Both the position numbers and the translations under genes were made by a program. From contig NZ_FWXY01000011.1 of NCBI RefSeq assembly GCF_900176365.1, forward strand, positions 107,312-171,311: a stretch of DNA of 64,000 nucleotides, written 5' to 3'. This document shows, piece by piece, positions 19,201-26,582 of this stretch. This DNA comes from Desulfocicer vacuolatum DSM 3385. GTDB taxonomy: Bacteria; Desulfobacterota; Desulfobacteria; Desulfobacterales; Desulfobacteraceae. Position 1 is the first letter of the stretch. Each line of letters starts with the position of its first letter. The notes under the pieces are model-generated. The model saw only the letters and a list, made by a program, of their open reading frames with translations, was not told the DNA's origin and ran no database searches.

Positions 19201-19719
19201 ATGAAAAAAGGATATGTTCAGGTATACACGGGAAACGGAAAAGGTAAAACCACAGCATCCCTGGGTCTGAGTATCAGGGCTGCCGGTGCGGGATTTAAAG
19301 TTTACATTGTCCAGTTCTTGAAAAAAGGGGATTATTCTGAGATCAAAGCCCTGGACCGATTCAATGAACTGATCACGGTGGAACAATACGGCATGGGTAA
19401 ATTTGTCAAAGGCAAACCCTCCCCTGAAGACATTGAGGCAGGGAAAAAAGGCTATGCCCGTCTCCGGGAGGTTTTGACAAAGGGAGAGCATGACCTTGTG
19501 GTGGCAGAGGAGGCCAATGTGGCGGTGATGTGTCATCTTTTTTCAGAACAGGCCCTTTTGGATCTCATGGATATGAAGCCCGAACATGTGGAACTTGTCA
19601 TCACCGGCAGGGGGGCCACCCCGGCTGTGGTGGAACGGGCAGATCTTGTCACAGAGATGACGGAAATTAAACATTATTATAAGGCAGGTGTCCAGGCACG
19701 GGTCGGGATTGAAAAATGA
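19201..19719 (+). CDS. cobO: Cob(I)yrinic acid a,c-diamide adenosyltransferase
   Basis: Transfers the adenosyl group from ATP to the cobalt of reduced corrinoids (CobA/CobO/BtuR type). The 172-residue protein has the P-loop TGNGKGKTTASLG (around residues 10-22) and the family motifs YIVQFLKKGDYSE and ELVITGRGATPAVVERADLVTEM. A strong AAAGGAG site precedes the ATG. The preceding 234 bp without a gene contain a GGGGTCAGAC motif (19096-19105) but no convincing promoter. The cobyric acid synthase gene overlaps its stop by 4 bp. Confidence 0.94.
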   Translation: MKKGYVQVYTGNGKGKTTASLGLSIRAAGAGFKVYIVQFLKKGDYSEIKALDRFNELITVEQYGMGKFVKGKPSPEDIEAGKKGYARLREVLTKGEHDLVVAEEANVAVMCHLFSEQALLDLMDMKPEHVELVITGRGATPAVVERADLVTEMTEIKHYYKAGVQARVGIEK

Positions 19720-21206
19720 GAAAAATGAAACCCATTGCTGTTTTTGGTACAGGGTCTGATGTGGGTAAAAGCATTGTGGGCGCCGCCATCTGCAGATCCC
19801 TGGCCCACCGGGGTGTCCGGGTGGCTCCTTTTAAGGCCCAGAACATGTCCAATAACTCGGGCATTACCCCCGAAGGTCTTGAAATGGGCAGGGCCCAGAT
19901 TGTCCAGGCCGAGGCCGCAGGCGTTGCCCCCCATGTGGATATGAATCCGGTGCTGCTGAAACCCACAGGGGAGATGGGGTCCCAGGTGGTGCTCAACGGC
20001 CAAGCCTTTGAAAATAGCAGTGCTGTGGAATATCATGCCAGAAAAGACCTCTATTTCAAAGAGGCGTGCCAGGCCTTTGACAGACTCCGGGACCGTTATG
20101 AAATGGTGGTGATGGAAGGGGCCGGTTCCTGTGCAGAGGTGAATCTCATGCCGTCGGATATTGTCAATTTTCGCATGGCAGAGTATGCAGGGGCCGATGT
20201 GGTGCTGGTGGCAGACATCCACCGGGGCGGTGTTTTTGGGCAATTGGTGGGCACATTGGAATGTCTTCCCCAGAAATACCGGGACATGATTAAAGGGTTT
20301 ATTATTAATCGGTTCCGGGGGGATATTGAGCTTTTTAAAGACGGGGCTGACTGGATTTCGGAAAAAACCGGAAAAAAGGTGCTGGGCGTGTTGCCATGGT
20401 ACCACCACTTCAGAATTGATGCCGAAGATTCCGTTGAACTGGAACAATGCCCTGCGGTGAGCAAACTTGTGGAAGGTGTTCCTGCCATTGCTGTGATTAA
20501 ACTCAAACATATTTCCAATTTCACGGATTTCCACGCCCTGGCAGACACCCGGGGAATTCAGGTGGTTTTTGTGGAGACCCCCCAGGATTTATCAAAGTTT
20601 AAAGCCGTTATTCTGCCGGGGTCCAAAAACACCCGCTCAGACATCCACTGGCTCAGACAATCGGGATGGGCAGATAAATTAACTGCCTATGAAAGTGCCG
20701 GGGGACATATCCTGGGTATTTGCGGCGGGTTCCAGATTCTGGGCGAGGCGGTTGAGGACCCCCAGGGGGTGGAAGATCATCCCGGGACAACACCGGGGCT
20801 TGATCTCCTTTGTGTGAAAACAGTCCTTAAGGCCCCCAAAACCACCACACTGAGTCGATTCTCCTGGGGAGATCTCCAGGGAGAAGGTTATGAAATTCAT
20901 ATGGGGCAGACCACCCGCCTGGCAGGGAATCCCCTGTTTGATGTGATATCCCGGAATCGGTGCGCCTGCAGTGACCAAGAGGGGGCCGTTTCTTCAAAGG
21001 GTAATGTGGCAGGCACATACATGCACGGCATGTTTGATTATGATGCCATAAAGTTCAAATGGCTGGCATCCATTGGTATACATCTTGATCCCGGAGATAC
21101 CCGGGACGGTCTATCCCGAAAGGATGAAACCTATGAGCAGCTTCGGGTTCACTTTGAGACCCATGTGGCAATGGATGAGATCTATTTAGAGCTGATAGAG
21201 GAGTGA
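19716..21206 (+). CDS. cbiP: Adenosylcobyric acid synthase (glutamine-hydrolysing)
   Basis: Amidates four carboxylates (b, d, e, g) of adenosylcobyrinic acid diamide. The 496-residue protein has the dethiobiotin-synthase-like ATP domain (VFGTGSDVGKSIVGA, then FKAQNMSNNSGI and EGAGSCAEVNL) and a C-terminal glutamine amidotransferase domain. The nucleophile Cys is in ILGICGGFQILG and the catalytic His in GTYMHGMFD. It starts within the cobO stop (ATGA) and is followed one base later by cobU, so the three late steps are co-translated. CobQ is the alternative name for the same enzyme. Confidence 0.95.
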   Translation: MRKMKPIAVFGTGSDVGKSIVGAAICRSLAHRGVRVAPFKAQNMSNNSGITPEGLEMGRAQIVQAEAAGVAPHVDMNPVLLKPTGEMGSQVVLNGQAFENSSAVEYHARKDLYFKEACQAFDRLRDRYEMVVMEGAGSCAEVNLMPSDIVNFRMAEYAGADVVLVADIHRGGVFGQLVGTLECLPQKYRDMIKGFIINRFRGDIELFKDGADWISEKTGKKVLGVLPWYHHFRIDAEDSVELEQCPAVSKLVEGVPAIAVIKLKHISNFTDFHALADTRGIQVVFVETPQDLSKFKAVILPGSKNTRSDIHWLRQSGWADKLTAYESAGGHILGICGGFQILGEAVEDPQGVEDHPGTTPGLDLLCVKTVLKAPKTTTLSRFSWGDLQGEGYEIHMGQTTRLAGNPLFDVISRNRCACSDQEGAVSSKGNVAGTYMHGMFDYDAIKFKWLASIGIHLDPGDTRDGLSRKDETYEQLRVHFETHVAMDEIYLELIEE

Positions 21207-21207
21207 T

Positions 21208-21735
21208 ATGAAATTTAAGAATTCACTTATCCTGGGAGGGTGTCGCAGCGGAAAGAGCAGCCATGCCCTGGCCCTGGCCAACCAGGTGTCTGGAAACAGA
21301 AAAATATTCATGGCAACATCTGTTCCCACGGATGGAGAGATGCAGGAACGGGTGGATAAACATATTAAAGAAAGGGGCGCGTCCTGGCAGACTGCAGAGG
21401 TTCCTGTGGATATTCCTGAAAAAATAGAGCGCCTGGCCCCGGATGTGGATGTTATTCTGGTGGACTGTCTGACCCTGTGGGTATCCAATCTTTTGTTCAA
21501 CGGATTTGATACCCAGGGTATTATGGACAAAACCCGCTTGCTGACAACCGTTTTGCAAAAAAGTGCCTGTCCTGTGATCATGGTGTCCAATGAGGTGGGG
21601 TCAGGCATTGTCCCGGAAAATGCCCTGGCAAGAAAATTCCGGGATATGGCAGGCTTTGTGAATCAAAGGGTGGCCGCAGCTTCAGATCGGGTGATCCTGG
21701 TGGTGGCCGGTATCCCCATGGAGATAAAGTCTTGA
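21208..21735 (+). CDS. cobU: Adenosylcobinamide kinase / adenosylcobinamide-phosphate guanylyltransferase
   Basis: Phosphorylates adenosylcobinamide and attaches GMP in assembly of the nucleotide loop. The 175-residue protein has the N-terminal P-loop LILGGCRSGKSSHA (residues 7-20), the FMATSVPTDGEMQERVDKH segment containing the guanylylated His, and VDCLTLWVSNLL. A GAGGAG site precedes the ATG. It is the last gene of the corrinoid cluster in the window. CobS, CobT, CbiB, CbiA, CbiC, CbiD and CbiJ are not here and must be elsewhere if the pathway is complete. Confidence 0.94.
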   Translation: MKFKNSLILGGCRSGKSSHALALANQVSGNRKIFMATSVPTDGEMQERVDKHIKERGASWQTAEVPVDIPEKIERLAPDVDVILVDCLTLWVSNLLFNGFDTQGIMDKTRLLTTVLQKSACPVIMVSNEVGSGIVPENALARKFRDMAGFVNQRVAAASDRVILVVAGIPMEIKS

Positions 21736-21769
21736 CGGTAAATTTCAGGCACCGTTGATGCAGATCGAG

Positions 21770-22255
21770 TTAAGATTCCCTGTAAAGGGCAAGAAGACCG
21801 GATCTTGACAGTTTCTGAACCCCGAATGGTGCCAGAAGGGCAAGCAGCTCATCAATGAGAAAGGCCTTGCCCGTTACCTCCATGGTGAGACTTTCTCTTC
21901 CAATGTCAACAATTTTAGCGTGAAAGGCCTCAACAAGGCGCAATATTTCCGTACGTCTTTCAGGCGGTGCTTTCACGCAAATCAATGCAAGTTCCCTTTT
22001 TACCGCATCTTTTCCAGTCATATCCCTTAATTTAATCACGTTGGTGAGGCGCTCAATCTGTTTCATGCATTGGGAAAACTGATGGGGATCTGCCCGGGTG
22101 CTGATGGTAATCCGGGACATTTTAGGGTTGGCTGTGGGGGCGCCGCAGATGGTTTCAATGTTATACCCCCTTCCGGCAAACAATCCTGTAATTCTTGCCG
22201 TTACTCCAGGTTCATTTTCCACCAGCATGGTGATGACATATTTTTTCTCTTCCAT
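21770..22255 (-). CDS. ilvN: Acetolactate synthase small (regulatory) subunit
   Basis: Binds branched-chain amino acids and controls the catalytic subunit IlvB. The 161-residue protein has the N-terminal ACT domain (VITMLVENEPGVTARITGLFAGRGYNIE) and the C-terminal half typical of IlvH/IlvN (ELALICVKAPPERRTEILRLVEAF and MEVTGKAFLIDELLALL). An AAGGAT site lies upstream of the start. It converges on cobU across a 34-bp gap. No catalytic subunit gene is next to it: the upstream neighbour is a noncoding stretch and then mlaE on the other strand. The isolation is unusual, since ilvB and ilvN are commonly adjacent. Confidence 0.93.
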   Translation of the reverse strand: MEEKKYVITMLVENEPGVTARITGLFAGRGYNIETICGAPTANPKMSRITISTRADPHQFSQCMKQIERLTNVIKLRDMTGKDAVKRELALICVKAPPERRTEILRLVEAFHAKIVDIGRESLTMEVTGKAFLIDELLALLAPFGVQKLSRSGLLALYRES

Positions 22256-22780
22256 GGCTATCCTTAAAACGCTTGAGTGTTTAATAATTTCATTTTACCA
22301 TTAGCTTAATGGGCTATCCCCTCCAATATCCATGAATCTGGACACTGAAAATTTATTTTTCACTCATCACAATACCCCGCTTCTAAAACATCTGTCCAGG
22401 GCTAATTCAGGCAATTGATAATTATGGAAACAAAGTTCCGATCCATGCCACGCCACCATGTCGGGTAAGAGTGTGGATGTTTCTGTTTCATTTTTTGACA
22501 AAAAAGAATGAATGTGCAAAATTGTATCGATGTCCAGAGAAATTAGGCTGTCTGTGTCAAAGATTATACTGACCTGCTTGTTTTTTTATCCGTCTTCTGT
22601 GTTGGGACGTCCGTACATAGAACCACTATGCATGGAAAGACCCGCCTTGAATACGAATAAAAAATTTTGCGCATCCCGGTATACTCTTATCCGCCGATAG
22701 CCTTACCTTTTTTGTTGTATTCGATATATGCCCGGCATTTGTTTTTTTCATCAATGTTAAGCAGATTGGATGAATCTTTT
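22256..22780. other. Noncoding stretch between divergent ilvN and mlaE
   Basis: About 525 bp between divergently transcribed genes. I see no A/B repeat, no convincing small gene and no strong terminator. It should contain promoters in both directions; TTGACA at 22496-22501 is one weak candidate for the mlaE direction. Confidence 0.4.
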
Positions 22781-23587
22781 ATGAAAAATAGTGTTGTGCA
22801 CAATCCAATGTTTTTTTTAAACTTGTTTGGTAAAAAATTTCTTAACACTCTCCAATCTTTTGGGAAAATATCGCTGTTTCTGGTTTTTTCCGTGGCCGGT
22901 ATCTTCACCAAAAAGCAGCTTAAAAATATATTACGCCATGTGTATTATATTGGGGTGAGATCCATTTCCATTGTTATACTGGTGGGACTTTTCACAGGAA
23001 TGGTTCTGGGACTTCAACTGTATTATACCTTGGTAAAATTCGGTTCCACAGGGGTGTTGGGTTCCGCCATCGGTCTGACCCTTGTGCGGGAGCTGGGGCC
23101 GGTGCTCACCGCCATCATGGTGACAGCCCGGGCAGGCTCTGCCATGACAACGGAGATCGGCATACAGCGCATAACAGAGCAGATTGATGCCTTGTTCACC
23201 ATGGGCGTTAACCCACGGCGCTATCTTGTCAGCCCCAGGCTTGCAGCGTCTGTTATCAGTTTTCCCATTTTAACGGCTTTGTTTGACCTTGTTGGATTTC
23301 TGGGGGGCTATCTCACCGGGGTGGTGCTGCTGGGACTGGATTCCGGGGCCTATTTTTATCGTCTTCAGTCCAGTATTACCCTGGTGGACCTTAATGGTGG
23401 ATTTATAAAGTCTGTTGTTTTTGCGCTGATTGTGTCAACGGCATGTTGCTATAATGGGTATTATACCCATCTTAGGGCGGACAGCTTTGGCGCCAAAGCA
23501 GTGGGGCTTTCCACCACCACTGCTGTGGTGGTTTCCTGTGTCTGGATTTTGATTTCAGATTATGTTGTTACCTCTTTTCTCATGTAA
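22781..23587 (+). CDS. mlaE: MlaE-family ABC transporter permease
   Basis: The inner-membrane subunit of the phospholipid transport system that maintains outer-membrane lipid asymmetry. The 268-residue protein has the MlaE signatures VILVGLFTGMVLGLQ, ELGPVLTAIMVTARAGSAMTTEIG and the MGVNPRRYLVSPR loop, with about five to six hydrophobic segments. The start at 22781 gives the usual family length; a longer frame from 22667 would add a tail unlike the family. The ribosome site (GGATGA) is weak. A 373-bp repeat array separates it from mlaF. Confidence 0.92.
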   Translation: MKNSVVHNPMFFLNLFGKKFLNTLQSFGKISLFLVFSVAGIFTKKQLKNILRHVYYIGVRSISIVILVGLFTGMVLGLQLYYTLVKFGSTGVLGSAIGLTLVRELGPVLTAIMVTARAGSAMTTEIGIQRITEQIDALFTMGVNPRRYLVSPRLAASVISFPILTALFDLVGFLGGYLTGVVLLGLDSGAYFYRLQSSITLVDLNGGFIKSVVFALIVSTACCYNGYYTHLRADSFGAKAVGLSTTTAVVVSCVWILISDYVVTSFLM

Positions 23588-23957
23588 ATTGCCATGGGTA
23601 GGCCGTATTCTGATCTCGTTTTGCCCATAACAAAGCTTACATACGTTGGCGTGATTTGCGAAGTCTTTAATATAATGGGCATCTTCCGGCGGACACAACA
23701 AATATAGGGTCGTAGACGTGGAGCCAAATGGTATTATACCGCCGCCCCCCCCCGATGGGCAATGGGCCCGGACCGGAACTGTAGACAGCTCAATTGTCCG
23801 GTTCCTATTACCCATCGGAGGGGCGGCTCTGCCTTAGCTTGCCCTGGAGGCTGCCTTGTATATAACTGCCATGGGCAGCTCATATTGGGATTTGACCTGA
23901 CCACAACGAAAAATGAAACTCTAATTATTACGCTACTTTGGATGGAGTTTAATATAA
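23585..23957 (+). repeat. Composite palindromic repeat, copy 3 (B-A-B), within the mla operon
   Basis: Left B from AATTGCCATGGGTAGG to TTTAATATAA (about 23673), then the A hairpin around 23738-23826, then a right B to 23957. In the A arms GACGGGCAAT has become GATGGGCAAT while the opposite GCCCGTC has become ACCCATC, a compensatory T-A pair. It overlaps the mlaE stop region and ends 18 bp before the mlaF ATG. Confidence 0.87.
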
Positions 23958-23974
23958 AAAAAAGGTAATGGTAG

Positions 23975-25234
23975 ATGAAAACACCCATCATAGAGTTTAA
24001 AAATGTCGTTAAGCGTTTTGGGGATAAAACCGTTCTTGACGGCGTAAGTTTTACGCTGAATGAAGGTGAAATCACCACCATCATCGGCAAGAGCGGCACC
24101 GGTAAAAGTGTCATGCTGAAACACCTCATCGGTTTGATGAGGCCGGACAGCGGCACGCTTTTCTACAAGGGCCGGGACATTGCCACCTTAAAAGGGAAAA
24201 AACGTAAAAAGTACATGGGGCAGATGAGTTACATGTTCCAGGGAAATGCCCTGTTTGACTCCATGACTGTTTTTGAGAATGTGGCCTTTCCCCTGGAACA
24301 AAACACCCGGCTGAAAAAAGAAGAGATTAAACGCCGGGTCATGGAGATACTGGAAAAAACCGATCTTGCAGACATGGCCGGTCGATTCCCTTCGGAGCTT
24401 TCCGGCGGCATGCAGAAAAGAGTGGCTTTCAGCCGTGCGCTGATCACCGATCCTGCCATTGTGTTCTTTGACGAGCCCACCACAGGGCAGGATCTCATCC
24501 GCCGCAACGCCATTTTAAGTATGATTGCAGATTATAAAACAAGATTTAATTTCACTGCAGTCATCATCAGCCATGATCTGCCGGATGTGCTGTTTATCTC
24601 AAACCGGGTTCTGGTGCTCCATGAAGGCAAAATTGTATTCCAGGGCACCCCTGATGCCTTTGAAGAGTTTGAACATCCCTATGTGGATGAATTTGTTCAC
24701 AGTCTTGAGGGGTTTCAAAAACATATGCCGGGAATCTATTCCAAACGTAATTTTAAGATGCGCTATAAAAATGCATTACGCTTAAAACCGGCGGAGGCCT
24801 CTTATGTGGTGGCTATTTTCAGTATTTCTGATTTTAAGAATTTGTGCAAGACCGTGGGGTATACAACGGCCCATGCCATGGTAAAAGAGCTTGGGATGAT
24901 CATCAGCAGGCATTTTGATGTGGTGGGTGGTTTTTCCACACGCCAGCGCCGCAGCCGTTTCATGACAGTGCTTCCCTTTTCCAATTACAAGGAGTCCCGT
25001 GAAATCATTGATGCTTTTGTGGCGGATTTGGTGGAAAACGGGTTTGAGTATGTAAAGATACAAAACAGTGACAATAAAATGCTGGATACGCCGGTGTATA
25101 AGATCAAAGTGATGACCGGGCTTGCCGAGGGGGTGGCCATAAAGGACGGTATTAACGATGTGCTGGAAAAGGCACGTAACAATCAGTTTAAAATCGGGGA
25201 TTTTCAATGTGTTGCCGGGAGGTGCAGTCTGTGA
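23975..25234 (+). CDS. mlaF: MlaF-type ABC ATPase with a C-terminal degenerate GGDEF-like domain
   Basis: Powers the Mla lipid transporter. Residues 1-250 form the ATPase: Walker A GKSGTGKS (38-45), signature LSGGMQKR, Walker B IVFFDEPTTGQD and the switch His in ISHDLPD. Ordinary MlaF proteins end near residue 260-270; this one has 419. The extra ~150 residues resemble a GGDEF domain in order: VVAIFSISDFKNLCKTVGYTTAHAMVKELGMII matches the DxDxFKxxND...GD region, and VVGGFSTRQRRSRFMTVLP stands where RxGGDEFxxLLP should be. The catalytic GGDEF residues are absent, so it is probably a sensory or structural relic. The next gene overlaps the stop. Confidence 0.88.
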   Translation: MKTPIIEFKNVVKRFGDKTVLDGVSFTLNEGEITTIIGKSGTGKSVMLKHLIGLMRPDSGTLFYKGRDIATLKGKKRKKYMGQMSYMFQGNALFDSMTVFENVAFPLEQNTRLKKEEIKRRVMEILEKTDLADMAGRFPSELSGGMQKRVAFSRALITDPAIVFFDEPTTGQDLIRRNAILSMIADYKTRFNFTAVIISHDLPDVLFISNRVLVLHEGKIVFQGTPDAFEEFEHPYVDEFVHSLEGFQKHMPGIYSKRNFKMRYKNALRLKPAEASYVVAIFSISDFKNLCKTVGYTTAHAMVKELGMIISRHFDVVGGFSTRQRRSRFMTVLPFSNYKESREIIDAFVADLVENGFEYVKIQNSDNKMLDTPVYKIKVMTGLAEGVAIKDGINDVLEKARNNQFKIGDFQCVAGRCSL

Positions 25235-25716
25235 AAAACAATGTATATGAATCCATTGCAGGCGTGTTTGTGTTTGTTGGCTTGATGGTTCTGGTGTATA
25301 TGACCGTGAATTTGGGAAACCTTTCCTTGTTTGGTGATAATTTCATGGTATTAAAGGCCCGCTTTAATACGGTGACAGGACTTCGGGCCGGAAATCCCAT
25401 TGAAATGTACGGCATTGAGATTGGGCATGTGGGCTCACTGAGCATTGATGATGAGGTTCAGATGGCCGTGGCAACCCTGAACATCCAAAAGAGTGCCCGG
25501 ATTTACTCCGATGCCATTGCCTCCATTAAAACAGCCGGGTTGATTGGGGATAAATTTATCAGCATTGATCCCGGAGGTTCCGGTGAAATACTGGGCAACA
25601 ATGGCGTAATCATCAATACGGAATCCCCTGTGGATATTAATGATCTCATTGGTAAATATGCCTTTGGTTCCGTTGATGAAGAAGATGAAATGGATTTTGG
25701 GGAGGAAATTCAATGA
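25231..25716 (+). CDS. mlaD: MlaD-type MCE-domain lipid-binding protein
   Basis: A periplasmic, membrane-anchored MCE protein that forms the lipid channel of the Mla complex. The 161-residue protein starts at GTG 25231, overlapping the mlaF stop, with GGGAGG 8 bp upstream. An N-terminal helix (ESIAGVFVFVGLMVLVYMTV) anchors a single MCE domain (FMVLKARFNTVTGLRAGNPIEMYGIEIGHV) ending in IKTAGLIGDKFISIDPGG. The tail is acidic (VDEEDEMDFGEE). Length and single MCE domain match MlaD, not PqiB or LetB. Confidence 0.93.
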   Translation: MKNNVYESIAGVFVFVGLMVLVYMTVNLGNLSLFGDNFMVLKARFNTVTGLRAGNPIEMYGIEIGHVGSLSIDDEVQMAVATLNIQKSARIYSDAIASIKTAGLIGDKFISIDPGGSGEILGNNGVIINTESPVDINDLIGKYAFGSVDEEDEMDFGEEIQ

Positions 25717-26330
25717 AATATTTTACCATGATATGTCTGGGGATATTACTGATAATGCCCATGGCAGATAAAATCGTTCATGGGGCCACTGCTGTGGAAA
25801 CCATGTCAAAAATAACAAATGAAGTTTTAAATGTGCTCAAAGACCCCGGTCTTAAGGACGAGGCTTTTTTGGTAACCAAAAAAGAGAAACTCTGGGAAAT
25901 CATGGACCATGTTTTTGATTATCAATTGTTGTCCCAATATTCCCTTGGACGAAAATGGCGCCGGATCACCCCTGAACAGCAGGCTGATTTTATAAGAGTA
26001 TACGGCCTGTTACTGGGTAAAACATATATGAATCGAATTCTCTCCTATGGAGATGAAAAAATAATTATTGGACGGGAAATCCCCCTGGCAGATGGAATTG
26101 CTGAAGTTCAAACCACACTTGTTTCCCAAAAAAATGATATTCCCATACATTATCGCATGAGCCTTGCAAATGGGGAGTGGAAAATTTTTGATGTTGTCAT
26201 TGAAGGGGTAAGCCTGACTAAAAATTATCGCAGCCAGTTTAAAAAATATCTATCCGGAAAATCCATGGCACAGCTGCTGAAAGTTCTGGATAAGAAAACC
26301 CGGGGTGCCAGACCTGAAAAATCGAAATAA
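25713..26330 (+). CDS. mlaC: MlaC-family periplasmic phospholipid-binding protein
   Basis: A soluble carrier that shuttles phospholipids across the periplasm to MlaFEDB. The 205-residue protein has a signal peptide (residues 1-24, hydrophobic core MICLGILLIMPMA, cleavage probably after VHGA). The family pattern follows: YQLLSQYSLGRKWRRITPEQQADFIRVYGLLLGKTY and WKIFDVVIEGVSLTKNYRSQF. It overlaps mlaD by 4 bp. No MlaB STAS gene and no MlaA lipoprotein gene is seen in this cluster. Confidence 0.92.
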   Translation: MKYFTMICLGILLIMPMADKIVHGATAVETMSKITNEVLNVLKDPGLKDEAFLVTKKEKLWEIMDHVFDYQLLSQYSLGRKWRRITPEQQADFIRVYGLLLGKTYMNRILSYGDEKIIIGREIPLADGIAEVQTTLVSQKNDIPIHYRMSLANGEWKIFDVVIEGVSLTKNYRSQFKKYLSGKSMAQLLKVLDKKTRGARPEKSK

Positions 26331-26493
26331 GACATTTTCCGGGATCAGGGTGACATTCCGGCGGATGGGCAAAAACCGGACACGGCGTTATGTTAGGAGT
26401 TTGTTAGAAATTTGTTCTGATATTGTGGTGCCCGTCAATATGGTTTATTAAGTGTCCATGTGACATTGTTATTGAAATTAATCCATTATCAGG

Positions 26494-26582
26494 CATAACC
26501 GCCACGGGCGAACCGTGTTTTGAACTCGGTGGGCCCTCAACAGGGCATACAAGCGGTCAGGTTTGCCGGGAGTTTCTTATAA
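26494..26582 (+). repeat. Single B-type repeat, divergent, directly before the phosphate transporter gene
   Basis: CATAACCGCCACGGGCGAACCGTGTTTTGAACTCGG through to the CTTATAA end. Its last bases abut the ATG of the next gene (TTATAAATG), so the repeat supplies the immediate 5' untranslated region. Confidence 0.7.

Noticed and set aside
26331..26493. Terminator after mlaC
   Set aside because: No stem followed by a T-run could be found before the B repeat.
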